This document shows, one piece after another, positions 7,255 to 8,231 of a stretch of 8,231 nt of DNA. This stretch comes from JANQPX01 sp051010395 (GTDB taxonomy: Bacteria > Pseudomonadota > Alphaproteobacteria > Geminicoccales > Geminicoccaceae). The translations under genes and the position numbers were made by a program. A model generated the notes under the pieces. That model searched no databases. It was given only the letters and a program-made list of their open reading frames with translations, and was not told where the DNA came from. The first letter of the stretch is position 1. Each line of letters starts with the position of its first letter. The stretch is taken from contig JBPCVQ010000292.1 in NCBI GenBank assembly GCA_051010395.1, positions 1 to 8,231 of the forward strand. Reading direction: 5' to 3'.

Positions 7255-7537
7255 CTAGTGGTAGTCACAGATTTCGACATTCTCGGCTCGGTTTTCCTTC
7301 GACCATTCGAAACAGATGCGCCATTGATCGTTGATCCGTATTGAATACTGCCCTGCCCGATCGCCTTTCAGCTTCTCGAGTCGAGTTGGATTGGATCACA
7401 GCCAGATCGCCAAGTGCGTTGGCCGCTTCTAACCATCTCAGCCGTTTTTCGGCCTGACGGCGAAGGGGCTCCCACTGACGTACCTTTTGCCCCGCAACAA
7501 AGCGTTCTGTGTCTCTATTTCGAAAACTGCCTATCAT
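7255..7537 (-). pseudogene. higB: HigB-type RelE-superfamily mRNA interferase, split by a one-base frameshift
   Basis: The first part, from ATG 7537, reads MIGSFRNRDTERFVAGQKVR and continues to DLAVIQSN in a typical HigB N-terminus. From about 7380 the HigB sequence resumes in another frame as LEKLKGDRAGQYSIRINDQW, RICFEW and VEICDYH, ending at TAG 7255-7257. Joined, this gives a normal toxin of about 93 residues. The frames are connected by removing one base in 7381-7386: the minus strand reads AACTCGACTCGAG where AACCGACTCGAG would encode the expected N-R-L-E. As written, the shifted frame ends at 7265 after about 90 residues and lacks the catalytic C-terminal part. HigB normally cleaves ribosome-bound mRNA, so this copy should be inactive. 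A sequencing error is an alternative. Nothing suggests programmed frameshifting. Confidence 0.85.
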
Positions 7538-7544
7538 CGACCAG

Positions 7545-7580
7545 CAGCATACAGTTTATTGCGCCTTGCGCAAAGCGCAA
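7545..7580 (-). promoter_or_regulatory. HigA operator candidate overlapping the higBA promoter
   Basis: A 22-bp near-palindrome at 7559-7580 has half-sites TTGCGCCTTGC and GCAAAGCGCAA; 10 of 11 base pairs are symmetric, the exception being 7565/7574. It sits 21 bp upstream of the higB ATG. Minus-strand promoter boxes overlap it: TTGCGC (7573-7568) with TATGCT (7551-7546), spacer 16, or TTGCGC (7580-7575) with TAAACT (7558-7553), spacer 16. A palindrome covering the -35 region is the expected layout for autorepression by a HigBA complex. The symmetry is seen; the binding partner is inferred. Confidence 0.55.
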
Positions 7581-7638
7581 AGTTTCAGATGTGGAACTCT
7601 TACTCTCGATGATCAGGCTCATGCCAATCATCCCCGCA

Positions 7639-7735
7639 GCCGACACAGCCTTGTATCGTCAAGTTTCGCTCCTGGGACGCTCTGTGTCGGCCTGTGCGGG
7701 ACCGTGTCCCTTCGTCCCACGGGTGAGGCTCACCC
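7639..7735. repeat. Overlapping inverted repeats able to form a multi-stem structure
   Basis: Four inverted repeats lie in 97 bases: GCCGACACAG (7639-7648) with CTGTGTCGGC (7682-7691), 10 bp perfect; TGGGACG (7673-7679) with CGTCCCA (7713-7719), 7 bp; GGGAC (7698-7702) with GTCCC (7706-7710), 5 bp with a 3-nt loop; and GGGTGAG (7721-7727) with CTCACCC (7729-7735), 7 bp around one base. The first two interleave, so they cannot be simple nested hairpins and would form a pseudoknot-like fold or alternative structures. No T-tract follows on either strand, so an intrinsic terminator is unlikely. Confidence 0.6.
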
Positions 7736-7780
7736 CCACCGCTGCGCCCTGATCTGCCCCTCGACATCACGGTTTTTGCA

Positions 7781-7910
7781 CGTAGTCATTTGTAGTCACG
7801 TGGCCTTTTGGGGCCTGATTCGGTGTAGTCACTTGTGCTCAGATTGGGCCGGAATCATGGCAAGTTTTACAAGGTGTTAGGTTTTCGGTGACTACAAATG
7901 TAGTCACCGA
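7781..7910. repeat. TGTAGTCAC repeat cluster ending in a perfect 12-bp-arm inverted repeat
   Basis: Five copies of TGTAGTCAC or a close variant lie within 130 bp: CGTAGTCAT (7781-7789), then exact copies at 7791-7799, 7824-7832 and 7899-7907 on the plus strand and at 7896-7888 on the minus strand. The first two are spaced exactly 10 bp apart. The last two form a perfect inverted repeat, TCGGTGACTACA (7885-7896) and TGTAGTCACCGA (7899-7910), separated by AA. Spacing near whole helical turns suggests cooperative protein binding, as for iterons, integrase arm sites or operators. The protein is unknown. Confidence 0.65.
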
Positions 7911-7948
7911 GGCTCTTGTTTTCGCTGCCCTAATGACCGACGACGAGC

Positions 7949-8061
7949 CGTATACAGAGCCCGTTTTGGTGTATGCGGATGTATACGCTAGATAATATTA
8001 ACCTGTTGAAATCATGCATCTTTTTTGCCTGCTTTCGCCCATGTTTACACTTGTATACAGC
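7949..8061. repeat. GTATAC repeat cluster flanking an AT-rich stretch
   Basis: GTATAC occurs at 7950, 7981 and 8053, with the variant GTATGC at 7971. CGTATACAGA (7949-7958), TGTATGCGGA (7970-7979), TGTATACGCT (7980-7989) and TGTATACAGC (8052-8061) can be aligned as 10-bp repeats, the middle two being directly adjacent. The DNA between the third and fourth copies (about 7989-8026) is AT-rich, with TAATATTAA and a T6 run. This resembles an iteron array beside a DNA-unwinding element, or tandem operators for a gene beyond the window. Copy number is small, so the case rests mainly on the 10-bp phasing. Confidence 0.45.
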
Positions 8062-8152
8062 CACGTTGCTAACCCATTGATTCCAAAGGGTCGTGTTTGG
8101 CGCCAGCGGCACGCAGTGCAACTTGTGCGAGGGAGAACGGGAAGGCGGCGAC

Positions 8153-8190
8153 GTAGGAGCCGGCTTGTCGGCCGAGTGCGGCGAAGCCGC
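8153..8190. repeat. REP-like GC-rich repeat sequence
   Basis: GTAGGAGCCGGCTTGTCGGC (8153-8172) resembles the core of short repetitive extragenic palindromes I know from Pseudomonas genomes (GTAGGAGC followed by a GGCTTG centre). It is followed by GCGGC-GAA-GCCGC (8178-8190), a perfect 5-bp hairpin. Resemblance is by eye only, and no second copy exists in the window. Confidence 0.3.
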
Positions 8191-8211
8191 GATGCAAATC
8201 CGAAAACGGGG

Positions 8212-8231
8212 CCCCAGCGCACGCGCTGGGG
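8212..8231. repeat. Perfect 8-bp-stem hairpin at the window edge
   Basis: CCCCAGCG (8212-8219), loop CACG, CGCTGGGG (8224-8231) is a perfect GC-rich hairpin touching the end of the window. Read on the minus strand it is followed by CCCCGTTTTCGG rather than a clean T-tract, so a terminator there is doubtful. On the plus strand the following bases are not visible. It could be the terminator of a gene beyond the window or part of a larger structured site. Confidence 0.4.

Larger units (their letters stand above)
7581..8231. other. Gene-poor, repeat-rich right flank
   Basis: No reading frame in these 651 bases looks like a real protein. The longer open frames on both strands are Cys/Ser/Arg-rich and lack family features, and no tRNA or rRNA is seen. 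The DNA is instead organised in blocks: overlapping inverted repeats (7639-7735), repeats of TGTAGTCAC (7781-7910), repeats of GTATAC flanking AT-rich DNA (7949-8061), and a GC-rich part with REP-like and hairpin sequences (8153-8231). Such architecture is typical of a replication, transfer, recombination or regulatory region of a mobile element, but no partner protein is in view. Confidence 0.5.

Noticed and set aside
7261..7267. A further GTAGTCAC near the end of higB that matches the repeat motif at 7781-7910.
   Set aside because: It is the codon pair for the conserved D-Y at the HigB C-terminus (CDYH), so coding constraint explains it.
7509..7880. Plus-strand 123-codon frame antisense to the start of higB and across the repeat region.
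   Set aside because: Composition is Cys/His/Ser-rich with no motif, it crosses the inverted repeats and the first TGTAGTCAC copies, and it overlaps the higB promoter and operator.
7781..7910. A CRISPR array for the TGTAGTCAC repeats.
   Set aside because: Repeats are only 9-12 bp, differ in orientation and have uneven spacing; no regular repeat-spacer pattern exists.
7998..8222. Minus-strand 74-codon Arg-rich frame.
   Set aside because: It lies over REP-like and hairpin DNA and has no protein-like pattern.
8041..8231. Plus-strand frame from ATG 8041 that stays open to the window edge.
   Set aside because: After about 20 residues it becomes an Arg-rich string typical of a wrong frame in GC-rich DNA, it crosses the hairpin and REP-like sequence, and it lacks a good ribosome binding site.

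Overview
All confidently called genes in this window lie on the minus strand. The content looks like accessory DNA (a defence island or mobile-element cargo region) of a Gram-negative proteobacterium. The evidence is a complete four-gene QatABCD anti-phage operon, a HigBA-type toxin-antitoxin locus, two AT-rich unrecognised genes, gene debris between the loci, and repeat-rich non-coding DNA at the right end. The genus cannot be fixed. A short sequence near 8153 resembles Pseudomonas-type REP elements, which only weakly suggests a gammaproteobacterium.

Layout from left to right. 1-391: no supportable gene. 392-1563: a two-gene AT-rich cassette, transcribed leftwards, encoding a three-helix membrane protein with an acidic tail followed by a small cysteine-containing exported protein. 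1564-1954: mostly non-coding, with one weak small-ORF candidate and a possible terminator for the operon on its right. 1955-6577: qatA-qatB-qatC-qatD, transcribed leftwards, every junction overlapping. 6578-6919: a likely qat promoter and a start-less open frame that looks like gene debris. 6920-7537: higB (broken by a one-base frameshift) and intact higA, with a 22-bp near-palindrome just upstream that is a good HigA operator candidate. 7581-8231: no convincing gene, but three structured blocks: overlapping inverted repeats (7639-7735), a TGTAGTCAC repeat cluster ending in a perfect 12-bp-arm inverted repeat (7781-7910), and a GTATAC repeat cluster around an AT-rich stretch (7949-8061).

How the genes fit together. 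QatA is a KAP-type P-loop ATPase, QatB has no recognised fold, QatC is a QueC-like PP-loop enzyme with an added N-terminal domain, and QatD is a TatD-family metal nuclease. The overlapping starts and stops imply coupled, stoichiometric production. QatB begins MGTS when its best-supported start is used. This exposes a glycine that could be the target of QatC, because a related QueC-like enzyme in CBASS modifies N-terminal glycine. The HigA antitoxin appears to have outlived its toxin. The two-gene cassette at the left is the main candidate for something undescribed, and the repeat-rich right end may be a replication, transfer or recombination control region. Both of those ideas are inference.
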